Shown piece after piece: positions 1 through 11,024 of a stretch of 64,000 nucleotides of DNA. Location: the NCBI GenBank assembly GCA_036365145.1, contig JAEOAD010000982.1, positions 4,490,001-4,554,000 of the forward strand. The letters run 5' to 3'. The notes under the pieces are model-generated. The model was not told the DNA's origin. It ran no database searches and worked only from the letters and a program-made list of their open reading frames with translations. Origin of the DNA: Orientallactaga sibirica. Its lineage: Eukaryota; Chordata; Mammalia; Rodentia; Dipodidae. The translations under genes were made by a program, and so were the position numbers. Numbering within the stretch: the first letter of the stretch is position 1; each line of letters starts with the position of its first letter.

Positions 1-60
1 GGTCAGCCTGTACTAAAGTGAAACATTAGATCAAAAAATAAATAAATAAAAAATAAAAAA
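1..60 (+). repeat. B1 SINE, 3' end only
   Basis: The window opens inside a B1: the GGTCAGCCTG block of the B1 3' end followed by an A-rich tail. The rest lies outside the window. Confidence 0.7.
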
Positions 61-104
61 AATACCTAAGGCTATTGAGCCATTAACATTCAAACCACCA
101 CAAA

Positions 105-331
105 ACATTTTCCTCATATCAGCTGCTTTTGTTCAGATGTTTTGTCCCCACAGAGTAGGTAACTACAACAGAGCACAATGCACCTAATTAATGCTCCACC
201 ACAGCTAGAACTTCTCACACCACTATGCCTTCCCCACCATGATAGCCTGTACCTTCAAACTATAAGCCAATTTCCTTCCTTAAGTTGAATTTGTCAGGTA
301 TTTTGTCACAACAATAAGAAAAGTAACTGAC
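105..331 (+). mobile_element. MaLR-type (ORR1/MT-like) LTR, 3' part
   Basis: Reads TGTTTTGTCCCCACA near the start and closes with TTGTCAGGTATTTTGTCACAACAATAAG, AAAAGTAACTGACAA-type wording, as rodent MaLR LTR ends do. The 5' end is not clear. No internal region follows, so it is a solo or truncated LTR. Confidence 0.65.
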
Positions 332-2005
332 AAAGCCCCCAGCACCCCCCTTTCTGTGCAGCCACATGCTGTATGTCTATTTTTCAATTCTGTCTCTCTT
401 ATAAGCACACATTCATGAAAACAAACACAAACCTTATTATGTTAAACCAGTGATAAAACAGAGTTAATATGGTACTTCCACATTGCTTAGCTTGACTGGA
501 CTAATTTATTTCTCTTTCTTGTATTCCAAAGTTCTCTCTTAGATCTCAGTTCCTTTCTCTATGTCCAGTAATAACTTTAATCCTGATGTCTGCGTGCTAG
601 CTGTGTTTGATAAAGAGAAAAATGAAACAAGAGGGAGGGAAAGCTCAATAGTGATAAGATTAAATGGCCCTGGAACTAAATGAAACCACATGGCAATAAC
701 AGGCTTGCAGAGCCCTTCTGAAATTTGAAAGAAATACATACTTCTTCTGACATTAGAAGACAAGAAACACTGGGAAAATATCATGGCAGAATGGGTTCAG
801 CTGAGTGAACTTTTAAATTACAGTGACCTCCTTGACTTCTGCAAGGTCACTGGTTACTTCTCTCATTTTTATGCCTAGAGAAAGTTTTTTTGAAAAGCTG
901 AAAGGTGTCCTGGGTTTATTCTTCTAACCCTCCTTTTTTTCTTAACTTCTCAAGTTCATAAAAAGATAAAGGAGCTATTCCTTGCTCTGTGCTTTTGTAA
1001 TTGAGAAATGTGACAGATCCTTTTCTCCTTTTCTCACATTTTGTATTTTAAAAATTGCTGTCAGACTAAGGCTTTGCCAAGTTTCATCCCCAAGTGAAAT
1101 CTTACCAAGAAAACTAAAAGATGTATAAAAAGCAGATGGATTGTAGATCTAATCATACAGCCTATATAGGGCTTGTGGTTTTTAAAGTAAGTTAATTCCT
1201 CTTATAGTAAATGCATAATATTAGTTGTAATTATTATATACTAAAATGTATATTTTTCACATTATTTATTTTCTTATCATTAACATGGTTTTGCTGTTGT
1301 AAAAATACATATATATTCATCGGGATTAAAAACAGACACCCTAGGTAAGAAAAGAAATTTGAAAAACACAATAGCTTTATATCATCAGTTACTTAAGTTC
1401 TATCCCATGAAGAATCAAAATACATTTTTGCAAGTCCAGAAAAATATTAGACAATTTTCAAAAGACTCAATAAGCTCACTTACAAAAAAACTTGTTATTT
1501 AGACTCTTTCAGAATGAAACAGGGATCCTCAGATCATATTGTGGTAACTTTTGTCTGAGGAAGCATGAACAAATGTCTATTTTCCACAGATAAGGAACTG
1601 AGAACACACTCAAGTCTAGCTTGATGAGCCAATGAGTTTTCTGGATTTCCATACATAAGTATGGGTTGGGGGTTACTTACATGAACATATATTTAAGGAT
1701 TACTTACAGGATCACTTGTGATCCCAAAACATGTATACCACTAAAATACCTACCCATCAGGAATAATAACCTCATAGAAGCTAGACCATGGAATCCCATT
1801 TTCAATGAACCCTCCATTCCTATATATTCAGCAACCTCCCAAGATCACTTACACGACTACCAACGTAAGGGAAGGAGGTGGAGAAGGAGCATCAGAAGTG
1901 ATAGGTCTTCCTCAGCTACCTAGTAAATCCAAGGCCATCATGAAACACATGAGATCCTGTCTCAAAAATATTTATGTACAAGTGATTGGGGATTTGGTTT
2001 TTTAA
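332..2005. other. unassigned non-coding stretch
   Basis: AT-rich DNA with no credible exon. Short ORFs have no recognisable domain. About 1850-1967 ends like an old B1 tail (GGCCATCATGAAACACATGAG then GTCTCAAAA). I see nothing else I can name. Confidence 0.5.
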
Positions 2006-2219
2006 AAAATAGTTTTATTTATTTATTTAACAGAGGGGGGGGAGATAGAGAGAGAGAGAGAGATTGAGAATGGGAACTCCAGAGCCTCTAGCCACTGTAA
2101 ATAAACTCGAAATGCATGAGCCATTGTGCATCAGGCTTACATGGATGCTGGCGAATTGAACCTGGGTCCTTAGGTTTTGCAGGCAAGTGCCTTAACTGCT
2201 AAGCCATCTCTCTAGCCCA
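2006..2219 (-). mobile_element. DIP-like SINE
   Basis: Antisense copy: TTTATTTATTTA tail, GA tract, then the complement of the B2-superfamily head ending AAGCCATCTCTCTAGCCC at the right. Confidence 0.9.
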
Positions 2220-2225
2220 CAATTT

Positions 2226-2360
2226 GGGTAGGGTCTCACTCTAGCTCAGGGTAACCTGGAATTCACTATGTAGTCTCAGGGTGGCCTTGAACTCTCGGTG
2301 ATCTTCCTACCTCTGGCTCCCAAGTGCTGAGATTAAAGGCGGGCACCACCACGCCCAGCA
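2226..2360 (-). mobile_element. B1 SINE
   Basis: Antisense B1: GGTAGGGTCTCACTCTAGC at the left and ACCACGCCCAGC at the right. Without a clear T-run. Confidence 0.9.
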
Positions 2361-2374
2361 TTATTTGGGTTTTT

Positions 2375-2907
2375 GTTACTTATTTGTGTGTATATAAACA
2401 TGTGAATGTGTGTTCATGTGTGCCGTTAGGACTGTGCTGTAGTGTGTGCATGGATGCAGAAGGCAACTTTCAGGTCCTTCTTTGCTTCCCAGAAATTCTC
2501 CTGTCTACCTCCCATCTTGTGGTCAGAATTCAGGGATTAAAGAAGCCCACCAGAGCTTCTGGGGTTTTTTTTTAATTTTATTTTTTATTTATTTATTTGA
2601 AAGAGAGAGATACAGAAATAGCCAGGTAGAGAGAGAGAGAGAGAAAAAGGGAGAATGGGTGCGCCAGGGCCTCCAGCCACTGCAAACGAACTCCAGATGC
2701 ATGCACCCCCTTGTGCATCTGGCTTACGAGGGTCCTGGAGAATCGAGCCTTGAACCGGGGTCCTTAGGCTTCATAGGCAAGTGTTTAACCGCTAAGCCAT
2801 CTCTCCAGCCCAGCTTCTGGGTTTTAATGTGAGGTCTTAAGCTAGAACTCAGATACTTAGGCTTGAGCAGTGAGAGCTTTATCCACTAAGCCATCTCCCT
2901 AGCCCCA
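2375..2907 (-). mobile_element. B3-type SINE, split by a DIP-like SINE
   Basis: GTGTGT-rich start, a central block about pulling the 'cctcccat' B3 text, and a right end TAAGCCATCTCCCTAGCCCC (tRNA-like head in antisense). The copy is interrupted at 2568-2811; the word AGCTTCTGGG flanks the insert on both sides. Confidence 0.6.
2568..2811 (-). mobile_element. DIP-like SINE inside a B3
   Basis: Full antisense copy with TTTATTTATTTATTTG tail, GA tract and AAGCCATCTCTCCAGCCC head. Direct repeats GCTTCTGGG(G)TTT on either side mark the target duplication. Confidence 0.9.
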
Positions 2908-3042
2908 CATGAATGTTTATTACATGTTTCATTTATATTTGCCAAAACTTGGGAGCATTGAGATGTCCTTCAGTAGGTAAATGGAGAAAGACATTGTAGT
3001 TTATCCAGAAAATGAAGTATTATCACTAAAAAGAAATCAGCT

Positions 3043-3276
3043 TGGCTGAGGAGATTCTTTAGTGGTTAAGGTGCTTGCCTGGAAAGCCTAAGGATCCAGG
3101 TTCGACTCCCCAGAACTCACATAAGCCAGACACACAAGCTGATGCATGCACACAAGGTCATGCATGCACACAAGGTGGTACATACATCTGGAGTTCAATT
3201 GCAGTGGCTAGAGACTCTGGTGTGCCAATTCTCTCTCTTTCTCTCTCTCTCTCTCTCATAAAAATAAAATTTATAA
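3043..3276 (+). mobile_element. DIP-like SINE
   Basis: Head CTTGGCTGAGGAGATTC, B box GGTTCGACTCC, duplicated ATGCACACAAGGT unit, CT tract and ATAAAAATAAAA end. Flanked by AAGAAATCAG / AAGAAATGAG. The internal duplication puts it in the longer subfamily also seen near 46.3 and 50.9 kb. Confidence 0.9.
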
Positions 3277-3724
3277 AAGAAATGAGCTAATAACACATTA
3301 AAGGACATAGAAGACATTTAAGTACATAGTGTCCAATAAAAGAAGCCTACTTTGCAAAGTCTATATACTGTATGTTTCCAACTGTGAGACATTCTGGAAA
3401 AGGCAAAGGCAAGGAGATCATAAAAATACTAGCGGTTGCTAGGCAATGACAACGAGGGAGAGATGAACAGATGCAGGATTTTTAGGGCAGTGAAACTATC
3501 CTGTACTGAAATTATTCTACAATGATGGATACTTGTCATTATATATTTGTCAATTCCCTTGGAGTATGCAATAGCAGGAGTGACAACTAAAGTATTGACT
3601 GGGTGATAATGAAGTCAATGTAGGTTCATTGATTGTGACAAATGGACCACTTCAGTATGGAATGTTGATAGTAGAGAATGTTGTGCTTATGTGGGGTATA
3701 CGGGAGTCTGTACTTTGGATGTAA

Positions 3725-4015
3725 GGGAAGGGGTGTCTGTGTGTACGTAGCCATATGTGTGTGCAGATGCATGTGTGCATGTGGAGGCCAGAGATGAACA
3801 TCAAGTGTCCTCCTCAATTACTCTCCACATTATTTTTTGAGACAGAGTCTCACTGAACCTCGAGCTAATGAATTAAGCTAGATAAGCTAGCCCAAAAGCC
3901 CCTACTTCCGTCTCCCTAGGGTTGGGATTACACTGAATCCAACATTTATATGGTTGCTGCACATCAGACCTCAGAGTCTTCTCATGCTTGTGTGGCAAGC
4001 AACCACTCCCCCCAA
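3725..4015 (-). mobile_element. B3-type SINE
   Basis: Antisense copy: TG-rich left end, GTGGAGGCCAGAGATGAACA, then TTTTTTGAGACAGAGTCTCAC. It separates the penultimate and last pieces of the surrounding L1. Confidence 0.6.
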
Positions 4016-4078
4016 AATGTGTACTTGTCAATCAATTTTGTTGTGAACCTAAAATGTCTATTAAAAAAGTAAAATTTA

Positions 4079-4226
4079 GGGCTGGAGAGATGGCTTAGCG
4101 GTTCAGGCATTTGCCTGCAAAGCCAAAGGACCTCGGTTCGATTTCCCAGGACCCATGTAAGCCAGATGCACAATGTGACGCATGCATCTGGAGATCGTTT
4201 GCAGTGGCTGGAGACCCTGGTGTGCC

Positions 4227-4270
<44 letters not shown>

Positions 4271-4326
4271 GCCTCTTTCCCTCTCTCACTGTCTCAAATA
4301 AATAAATAAATAAATAACATTTTTTT
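4079..4326 (+). mobile_element. DIP-like SINE (first of a stacked pair)
   Basis: Near-consensus head GGGCTGGAGAGATGGCTTAG, B box GGTTCGATTTCC, 50-bp (CT)n tract and (AAAT)n tail. AAAAAGTAAAATTTA lies immediately before and after it. Confidence 0.95.
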
Positions 4327-4341
4327 AAAAAGTAAAATTTA

Positions 4342-4495
4342 GGGCTGGAGAGATGGCTTAGCTGTTATTGCACTTGCCTGCAAAGTCTAAGGATCCAAGT
4401 TCAACTCCGTAGGACCACATAAGCCTGATGCACTTGTTCATTTTCCCTCTTTCTCTCTCTCCCTCTCTCTAAATAAATAAAAAATAAAATAAAAT
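4342..4495 (+). mobile_element. DIP-like SINE, internally deleted (second of a pair)
   Basis: Same head as the preceding copy, but the middle of the body is missing: it passes from GATGCACTTG straight to the CT tract. AGTAAAATTTA recurs after it at 4496-4506. Confidence 0.9.
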
Positions 4496-4506
4496 AGTAA
4501 AATTTA

Positions 4507-5160
4507 TTAACAACAATAGAAAATAAAATGGTGGTTTTCTTCTCTAATAAGGTAGTAGAAAAGACTTATTTCTTTGGCAGGAAATGAACCAGAAAACCTC
4601 TTAAAATCTCTTCTAACCTGATGTTCCTTGATTTCTATGCTTTCTTGGGTATCAGGAGGCCACCAACTCTTAGAGCCGGAAGGAATTTTAAAGGTCAACC
4701 AATGTATGGATTCTTTCTTCTGAAATAGGACTGTTGAAAGGTTACTTGGTCTTCAAAGAATAGAAACTTGCTAACTCTTTCATTAACTCTTTCAATTACT
4801 GTTTGACTCTGTCTGAAACATGTACTGCTTTGAAACATTTGCGTCCTCATGGCTCCTGCTCATGTCATGTGCCCATGGTAATCAGGAAGACTGTGGTAAA
4901 CGAAGGCAAATAACTTATCTGTTCAACAGAAATCCCCACAAATAAATGTGCAACCTTCTTCTAGTGGGAGACAGGGATCAGCAATAAGCTGACAGATTCA
5001 GGGATGACAGCAAGCACTGCGTGGAATGACCATGACATCCTGTATGAGAAAGGCAGGGGCTCAGTTTAAGTGATGAGGAGATTGCCAGTGTGCAGGGCCA
5101 TGGGCAAGTGTGGGCAAAGGACATATTTCTTTGTGTCAGGGTCATCAATTGTGCTCATGG
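4507..5160. other. unassigned non-coding stretch
   Basis: No exon-like reading frame. The words CTTAGAGCCGGAAGGAATTTTAAAGG resemble a motif of several old mammalian repeats, too weak to name. Confidence 0.4.
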
Positions 5161-5164
5161 GGAT

Positions 5165-5405
5165 TCTTTTATTTATTTATTTTTTATTTTTATTTATTTG
5201 TTTGAGAGCAATAGACAGAGAGAGAAGGAGAGAGGGGGAGAGAGAGAGAAAATGGGCACACCAGGGCCTCCAGCCACTGCAAACGAACTCCAGGTGCATG
5301 TGCCACCTTGTGCATCTGGCTTATATGGGTCCTGGAGAATCGAGCCTCAAACCAGGATCCTGAGGCTTCACAAGAGCTTAACCACTAAGTCATCTCTCCA
5401 GCCCT
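5165..5405 (-). mobile_element. DIP-like SINE
   Basis: Antisense copy from the T-rich tail to CATCTCTCCAGCCC. The 14-base word TCATGGGGATTCTT is present on both sides, a perfect target duplication. Confidence 0.95.
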
Positions 5406-5955
5406 CATGGGGATTCTTGATCATCAAGTCCCTACCTCCACCACCACTAATATTCTTTTCTGTGATGCTGTTTACTTTCTGGTCTTAGTCTCCTTTATTT
5501 ATGCCCATTTTTTGTCAATAGTTTCTGTCTCCTCACTTCTTATAATGATAGTTTACCAAAGCCCAATGCCAGCCCTGTTAGCTTACTTGAAACAGCTTTC
5601 CTGCATAATCTATTCACTGCCAGCTATACATACACTCATATGCTCATGAATTTCAAGTGTGCTTCTTCTATGCACCTCTCTACTGATCTCCACACTCCTC
5701 TTACCTGAACAGGACACAGAAACCAAAATTATATGTGCAAAAATGGGTTTCCCTGTTTTGCGGCACCTGTGAGTACACAACACAACACATCATTATATTT
5801 ACTCACGCCCTAAAACTAAGAGGCCAGAAGTCACCTTGCATTCTTCTCTTCCCATGAATCCCCAGACAATCCTTAAATCTGCCTCTTCTTTCCAGCCTCA
5901 TCACCCATGGTGTGGTTTCTCATCTCATTTGGATGATTAGAATATTTCACTTTAA
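5406..5955. other. unassigned non-coding stretch
   Basis: Single-copy-looking DNA. Short ORFs only, without domains. Nothing I can name. Confidence 0.4.
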
Positions 5956-5959
5956 CTTG

Positions 5960-6100
5960 TTCTTTCTTGTGTTTTGAGCAGAATCTCATGTAGCTCAGGA
6001 TGGCCTTGAACTTGCTATGTAGCTGACAATGAGATTGAAATCTTGGTCCTTCTGCCTCCACACCCCAAGTTCTGAGATTACAAGCATGAACCACCACACA
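5960..6100 (-). mobile_element. old B1-related SINE
   Basis: Diverged antisense B1: TTTTGAGCAGAATCTCATG, GGATGGCCTTGAAC and ATGAACCACCACAC in the expected order. Confidence 0.65.
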
Positions 6101-6214
6101 GTGGTAGAGATCAAGTCCAAGACTTCCTGAATGCTAAACAAGCTTTCTTCCAAATGAACATCGCCAGCCTCTTCTGCATTGACTATTTTTTTCCATTATA
6201 ACAGAATGTAGGTA

Positions 6215-6300
6215 TTTGTCTTCCTTTCTTCCTCCCTCCCCTCCTTCCTTCCTTCCTTTCTTTTTTATTCTTTCCTTACTTTGTTTGGTTTTTTATTTGT
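6215..6300. repeat. pyrimidine microsatellite
   Basis: CTTCCTTTC / TTCC repeats followed by T-rich DNA, leading into the tail of the next SINE. Confidence 0.8.
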
Positions 6301-6467
6301 CTGTTTGTTTATTTAATTGAGAGAGAGAGAGAGAGAGCATATAAGTATGCCAGGGCCTCTTGCTATTGCAAACAAACTCCAGATTCATGCACCACTTCAA
6401 GTAGCTGGCTTTACATGGGTATTGTGCAGTCAAGCATCTTTAACTGTTGAGCTGTCTCTCCAGCCCA
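6285..6467 (-). mobile_element. DIP-like SINE
   Basis: Antisense copy with TTTATTTAATT(GA)n tail and GAGCTGTCTCTCCAGCCC head; some body bases lost. Confidence 0.9.
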
Positions 6468-6500
6468 GAGTCTAGATGTTCTTATAATAAAAAAGTTTCT

Positions 6501-6730
6501 CGGGGCTGAAGAAATGGATTAGCGGTTAAGGCGCTTGCCTGCAAAGCCAAAGGACTCAGGTTCGACTCCTCAGGACCCACATAAGCCAGATGCACAAGGG
6601 GGCACATGCATCTGGAGTTAGTTTGCAGTGGCTGGAGGCCCTGGCATGCCCATTCTTTCTCTCTCTACCTGCCTATTTTTGTATCTGTCTGTCTCTCAAA
6701 TAAATAAATAAAAATTTTAAAAATTATGAA
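6501..6730 (+). mobile_element. DIP-like SINE
   Basis: Head CGGGGCTGAAGAAATGG, A box TTAGCGGTTAAGGC, B box GGTTCGACTCC, (AAATA)n end. AAAAAGTTTCT flanks it on both sides. Confidence 0.95.
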
Positions 6731-6835
6731 AAAAAAAGTTTCTTGACTCAGTCTTGCCCTGTCCTGGTATAGCTTCTCTCAAGCTACTAACTGAAGCCAT
6801 CACTGTTTTTACATGGATACCTCCACATAGTAGGT

Positions 6836-6984
6836 TTTTTTTTTTTTTCGAGGTAGGGACTCACTCTGGCCCAGGCTGACCTGGAATTCACTATGTAGTC
6901 TCAGGGTGGCCTTGAACTCATGGCGATCCTCCTACCTCTGCCTCCCGAGTGCTGGGATTAAAGGCGTGTGCCACCATGCCCAGC
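6836..6984 (-). mobile_element. B1 SINE
   Basis: Antisense B1 with poly-T at the left and CACCATGCCCAG at the right. Flanked by CCACATAGTAGGT / CCACATAGTATGT. Confidence 0.95.
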
Positions 6985-7057
6985 CACATAGTATGTTTTT
7001 TATATCACACTTTCCTATTTATTAAAACGAGATCTCAAAAAAAAAAAAAAACCCTTA

Positions 7058-7222
7058 AGCCAGGCGTGGTGGCGCTCGCCTTTAATCCCAGCACTCGGGA
7101 GGCAGAGGTAGGAGGATTGCCATGAGTTCAAGGCCACCCTAAGACTACATAGTGAATTCCAGGTCAGCCTGAGCTAGCCTGAGAATCTACCTTGAAACAC
7201 ACACACACACACACACACAAAA
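7058..7222 (+). mobile_element. B1 SINE with (CA)n tail
   Basis: GCCAGGCGTGGTGGCG through GAATCTACCTTGAAA, ending in a CA microsatellite instead of poly-A. A 14-A run precedes it. Confidence 0.95.
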
Positions 7223-7303
7223 CCAGATCTCTCTCTTAACTTTATACCACTGTAATACAGATTTAACCCAACTGCCTTATTCCCTAATGTCTAGTAACCC
7301 CCA

Positions 7304-7308
<5 letters not shown>

Positions 7309-7346
<38 letters not shown>
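7309..7346. repeat. (TA)n microsatellite
   Basis: About 18 TA units. Confidence 0.95.
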
Positions 7347-7348
<2 letters not shown>

Positions 7349-8125
7349 AATATAAGGCAAGTTTTAGTTTTTTCCCTGATAATTATCACACCAAAAATTT
7401 CATATTGAGACTTTCATATTAAAGACAGCCTCTTAGTTGATTAATTATGGACACCAACATACTATTCAGGAAAGGCATGCCAACTTGAAATGGCCTCAAT
7501 CAAAGCTAGATTTGGATGCTTATAGAGGTCAGCCAACTTGATGGGGGAAGGTAAGAAAAATTAACATAGATTAAATCATTCTTTCTGGAGAAATGACTTC
7601 AAACTGCAGTTCTGGCTGTCACTGCATACAAGCCTTTTTAAACCTCACATTATTGAGATACATTAAATGCTTATGTTGCGGAGCTCAGTATGAATTAATA
7701 AGACGATGTGAATCAGGATAATATTTCTAATGTTGCCATCATATTCAGATTCAAAAGCAATGCAATCAAACAACTTAGAGATAATATGGCATCATGCCCT
7801 AAAGTTGCTCCAGATGAAGGAGAAATGAATGTCAAAATGCATGTGCTTCACATTTGAAATAAACTGCATCATGAAATTCGAAAATGAAAGTGAATATTTT
7901 ATATACCCATAGAGTTTACATAGCATGTGCTTTAAAGTATGCACACATACTAAAGTTTAAGTTAAAATATTATAGGTAGACATTTGGCCATTACAATTTC
8001 CTCCTTATTCTCAAGTTGGAAAATAAAAGTTAATTTTCAACTTTCTCATTTAGCAAAATGATGGTTTGACTTATATTCCTTTCCCTCCATCTGTCTTTCC
8101 CAGCCCACATCAACTGAATTCTGTA
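7347..8125. other. repeat-poor AT-rich stretch, candidate conserved non-coding DNA
   Basis: About 780 bases with no SINE, LTR or L1 words, unusual here. It contains homeobox-type words such as TTGATTAATTATGG near 7437. No ORF, splice structure or RNA fold is evident. Conservation cannot be seen from one sequence. Confidence 0.3.
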
Positions 8126-8127
8126 AC

Positions 8128-8450
8128 TATCATAGTTTAAATATGAAATATTGCCTGTGGGTTCATATATATTGAAGGTTTAGTCCCAGGTTGTAGCAAT
8201 ATTTTGGAAGTCACTGTCATCTTTAGGAGGTGGGAACTAGCTGGAGGAAGTGGGTCATGTGAGCCTGCCCCTGAGGGCATATCTTGTCTTGAGTACAAGT
8301 CTGTCTTGCCCTTTCTGCTTCCTGGCCACATGCTCCTTCTACCATGTTATCCTTCTACCAGGATGTTCTGACTCACAGTAGGCCCATAACAATGGAACAA
8401 ACTGGAATTTAACCCTCTGAATCCATGAACCAAAATAAATCCTTTTCCTT
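8128..8450 (+). mobile_element. MaLR-type solo LTR
   Basis: Begins like ATAGTTTAAATATGAAAT, has GGAGGAAGTGGGTCA in the middle and ACCAAAATAAATCC (polyadenylation signal) near the end: the order found in MaLR LTRs. No internal region. Confidence 0.7.
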
Positions 8451-8534
8451 GATGAGGAGGGAGTGATAGTAGGTCTATCTATGTAGCCCTGGCTGGTCTG
8501 GAAGTCACTATGTACACTTAAAATGCCTATAATC

Positions 8535-8698
8535 AGGCCGGGCGTGGTGGCGCACGCCTTTAATCCCAGCACTCGGGAGGCAGAGGTAGGAGGATCACAG
8601 TGAGATCAAGGCCACCCTGAGACTACATAGTGAATTCCAGGTCAGCCTGGGCCAGAGTGACACCCTACCTCGAAAAACCAAAAAAAAAAAAAAAAAAA
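8535..8698 (+). mobile_element. B1 SINE
   Basis: Near-consensus B1, GGCCGGGCGTGGTGGCGCAC to CTACCTCG plus a 20-base A tail. Perfect flanking duplication AATGCCTATAATC. Confidence 0.97.
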
Positions 8699-8889
8699 AA
8701 TGCCTATAATCCCACCAGAAGCGAATCATTCTTCCTTTTAAATCCTGTCTCTCAGGTACTTGTCTCAGTAGTAGAACAAAGTAACTAAGCCTATCTGTAA
8801 TTTTTCCACCATGCATAACAAAACATGAACAGTGATATGGATGTGTTGTTCTTTGACTTAAACATAAATTTGTAACTTCAGTTAGTTTT

Positions 8890-9136
8890 CTACTGTTTTA
8901 TTTATTTCTCTCTCTCCCTCTCTTTCTGCATGTGTGTGTGAGAGAGAGACAGACAGACAGAGAGAGAGAGAGAGAGAGGGAGTACACCAGGTTTACTTGC
9001 CACTGTAAATGAATGCCAGAAGTTTGCACAACTTTGTTTTGCATCTGGTTTATGTGGGTAACTTGGGAATTGATTCCAAACAGGCAGGCTTTGTAAGTAT
9101 GTGCCTTTAACCACTAAGCCATCATCCAAGCCCCAC
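8890..9136 (-). mobile_element. DIP-like SINE
   Basis: Antisense, diverged: (GA)n/(GACA)n tract, then the complement of the body, ending AAGCCATCATCCAAGCCCC. Confidence 0.85.
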
Positions 9137-9191
9137 TTCCCTATATTTTAAATGGAAAGTTTTTAACTAAAATAGGGATTTTATATTCTTT

Positions 9192-9350
9192 TGTTTGTTT
9201 TTTTTTTTTTTTTCCAGATGGAGTCTTGCTCTATCCCAGGCTGACCTGGAATTCACTATGTAGTTTCAGGGTGACCTCAAACTCATGGTGATCCTCCTAC
9301 CTCTGCCTCCCAAGTGCTGGGAGTAAAGGCGTGCACCACCACACAAGCCT
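9192..9350 (-). mobile_element. B1 SINE
   Basis: Antisense B1 with poly-T. The 15-base word GGGATTTTATATTCTT is present before and after: perfect target duplication. Confidence 0.95.
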
Positions 9351-9359
9351 GGGATTTTA

Positions 9360-9870
9360 TATTCTTAATATTTATAGTATGTTTTACTTCTTCACCTTCT
9401 CCATGACCTGATCTACACCCTAGAATGTTCAGTTATTCAGCTGTCTGGAGAGAGACCAGAATTCATTACAAAGAGGAAACAAAAAGAAAGTCCAAGGGGA
9501 TTTTCATCTTTTGATCTTCAAAAATAGGCTTATGAAGCAAGACACTAATCTTCTCAAACGAGCTGTTGTGATGAGACAGAATTCTCTAGATTTTGTCCTT
9601 CTTGAGCTTGCCAAGGGCCAATCTTTAAAAATCCAGCCTCATAGACTTCTGTACATAGTCACATCTTTCATATTTACCAGCTAGGTGCTTTGGTACTTGA
9701 AGACTATAAGTAGAGTCAGCATACAGCCTGATTTCACTTTTATATAGGTCCCATTTTCCATTTGTCTACATATCTCATCTAGCCAGTGCCTCTTTTCATT
9801 TTCAGATGTATTCCATATTAATTGAAATATATTTTTACTCATTTTACTTAGCAGAAGCTAAGGAAAAATC
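9360..9870. other. unassigned non-coding stretch
   Basis: No repeat or exon recognised. Confidence 0.4.
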
Positions 9871-9875
9871 CTCTA

Positions 9876-11020
9876 TGATAGTTAATTTTGTATCAAGTTC
9901 ACCAGGCTATGGGGGTGTACAAATGTTTGATCCAACATTATTCTGTCTGTTTCTATATTTTCAGATAACATTAATATTTATAACCATAGACTCAACTTGG
10001 TATCAACTGGAGCAGGCAAGCATGGGAATAGCTTAGCAAGCTGGGACTCCCCTTGGTTTGAGCTATACACACACCCCTTTCCTAACAATGCACTTGACAA
10101 CCTGGGACTCCCACCTACTTCAAGCTGGGCATATACCCGACCCAAACAATGTAATGGGTCACTCCTCTCTAGCAACTCCCTGGTAATTCCCCTTTGTAGT
10201 TAATTTCCATTCAAGCACATCCTGGAACTAGTAGTAGGATGTTGATCAAGCCTGAACTGATTTGGAGTGCATGCAAGGTAAAGCAAACTGTCTTCTGAAT
10301 GAACTTTTAGGGGGAATCTCCTATTTACCACGTGAAGCCTATATATGACTGGGCATGCATGAATCAGATGCATCATAGGACAGGACACGTGCAGTGAACA
10401 GAGGCTTATAAAACGCATGTCTGCTAATTAAAGCAGAAAAAAAGCACCCCTGCTAACCCCTAGCAGCCAACTTCTCATACTGGACACAAAAAAGGGAAGC
10501 CCTAGGAAATAACCTGCTGCTCTTAAGAGCAACCCAGCTCAAGTACCCAGTGTCTCTTTAAGTAAAATATCTTGCTTTGCTATTTGTGTGCACTTTTAAA
10601 ATTCTTTACCTAAGATACTAAGAACCTGGAAACACTCAATTTAGACACCACCAGCAGCTATACCCTTTTGAATGTGAATTGGCTTCATCCAGTTAGTTGA
10701 AGGCCTGACTAGAACATAAAGATTGCTTCTCACCTGAGTAAGACAAAACTAATGCTTTCTTCCTTTAAACTAAGATGTTGACATGTTCCTGCGTTATGAC
10801 TCAAACTTTGAGATGAGCTCTTATTGGGCCTCAATCTTTCGAGTTTCCAGATTGGAACCATACCATCAGCTCTCCCGTGCCTCCAGCTTTGCTGACCACC
10901 CTAAATATCATGTGATTTAATATTGTTTCTAGCTGAATATAGTTCCTTACAATTCTATAATGTCTATGCATCAATTAACCTATACTTCCAATTGATTCTG
11001 TTTCTTGGAGAACCCTACTT
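9876..11020 (+). mobile_element. ERVL-type (MLT2-like) LTR, split by an insertion
   Basis: Left part begins ATGATAGTTAATTTTGT and runs to ACCATAGACTCA; right part resumes near 10650 with TGGCTTCATCCAGTTAGTTG and AAGGCCTGACTAGAACA, ending GATTCTGTTTCTTGGAGAAC. This is the text order of MLT2-type LTRs. About 650 bases of unrelated DNA interrupt it. Confidence 0.65.
10000..10650 (+). mobile_element. LTR-like insertion within the ERVL LTR
   Basis: A block foreign to the host LTR. It carries a TATA-like CTTATAAAACGC near 10405 and a run to TTTACCTAAGATACTAAGAAC near its end, as some ERV LTRs do. Boundaries and target duplication were not resolved, so the class is open. Confidence 0.4.
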
Positions 11021-11024
11021 TTTA

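Larger units (their letters stand above)
2910..4078 (+). mobile_element. ancient L1 (L1M-like) 3' end, split by two SINEs
   Basis: Pieces at 2910-3040, 3285-3720 and 4018-4078 read in order like the 3' end of old mammalian L1: GGCAGTGAAACTATCCTGTA, TGATAATGAAGTCAATGTAG and finally TTGTTGTGAACCTAAAATG. A DIP-like SINE and a B3 separate them. No intact ORF remains. Confidence 0.75.

Noticed and set aside
4079..4160. tRNA-gene-like A and B boxes
   Set aside because: They belong to the SINE head, repeated dozens of times; no complete cloverleaf or anticodon arm can be drawn.
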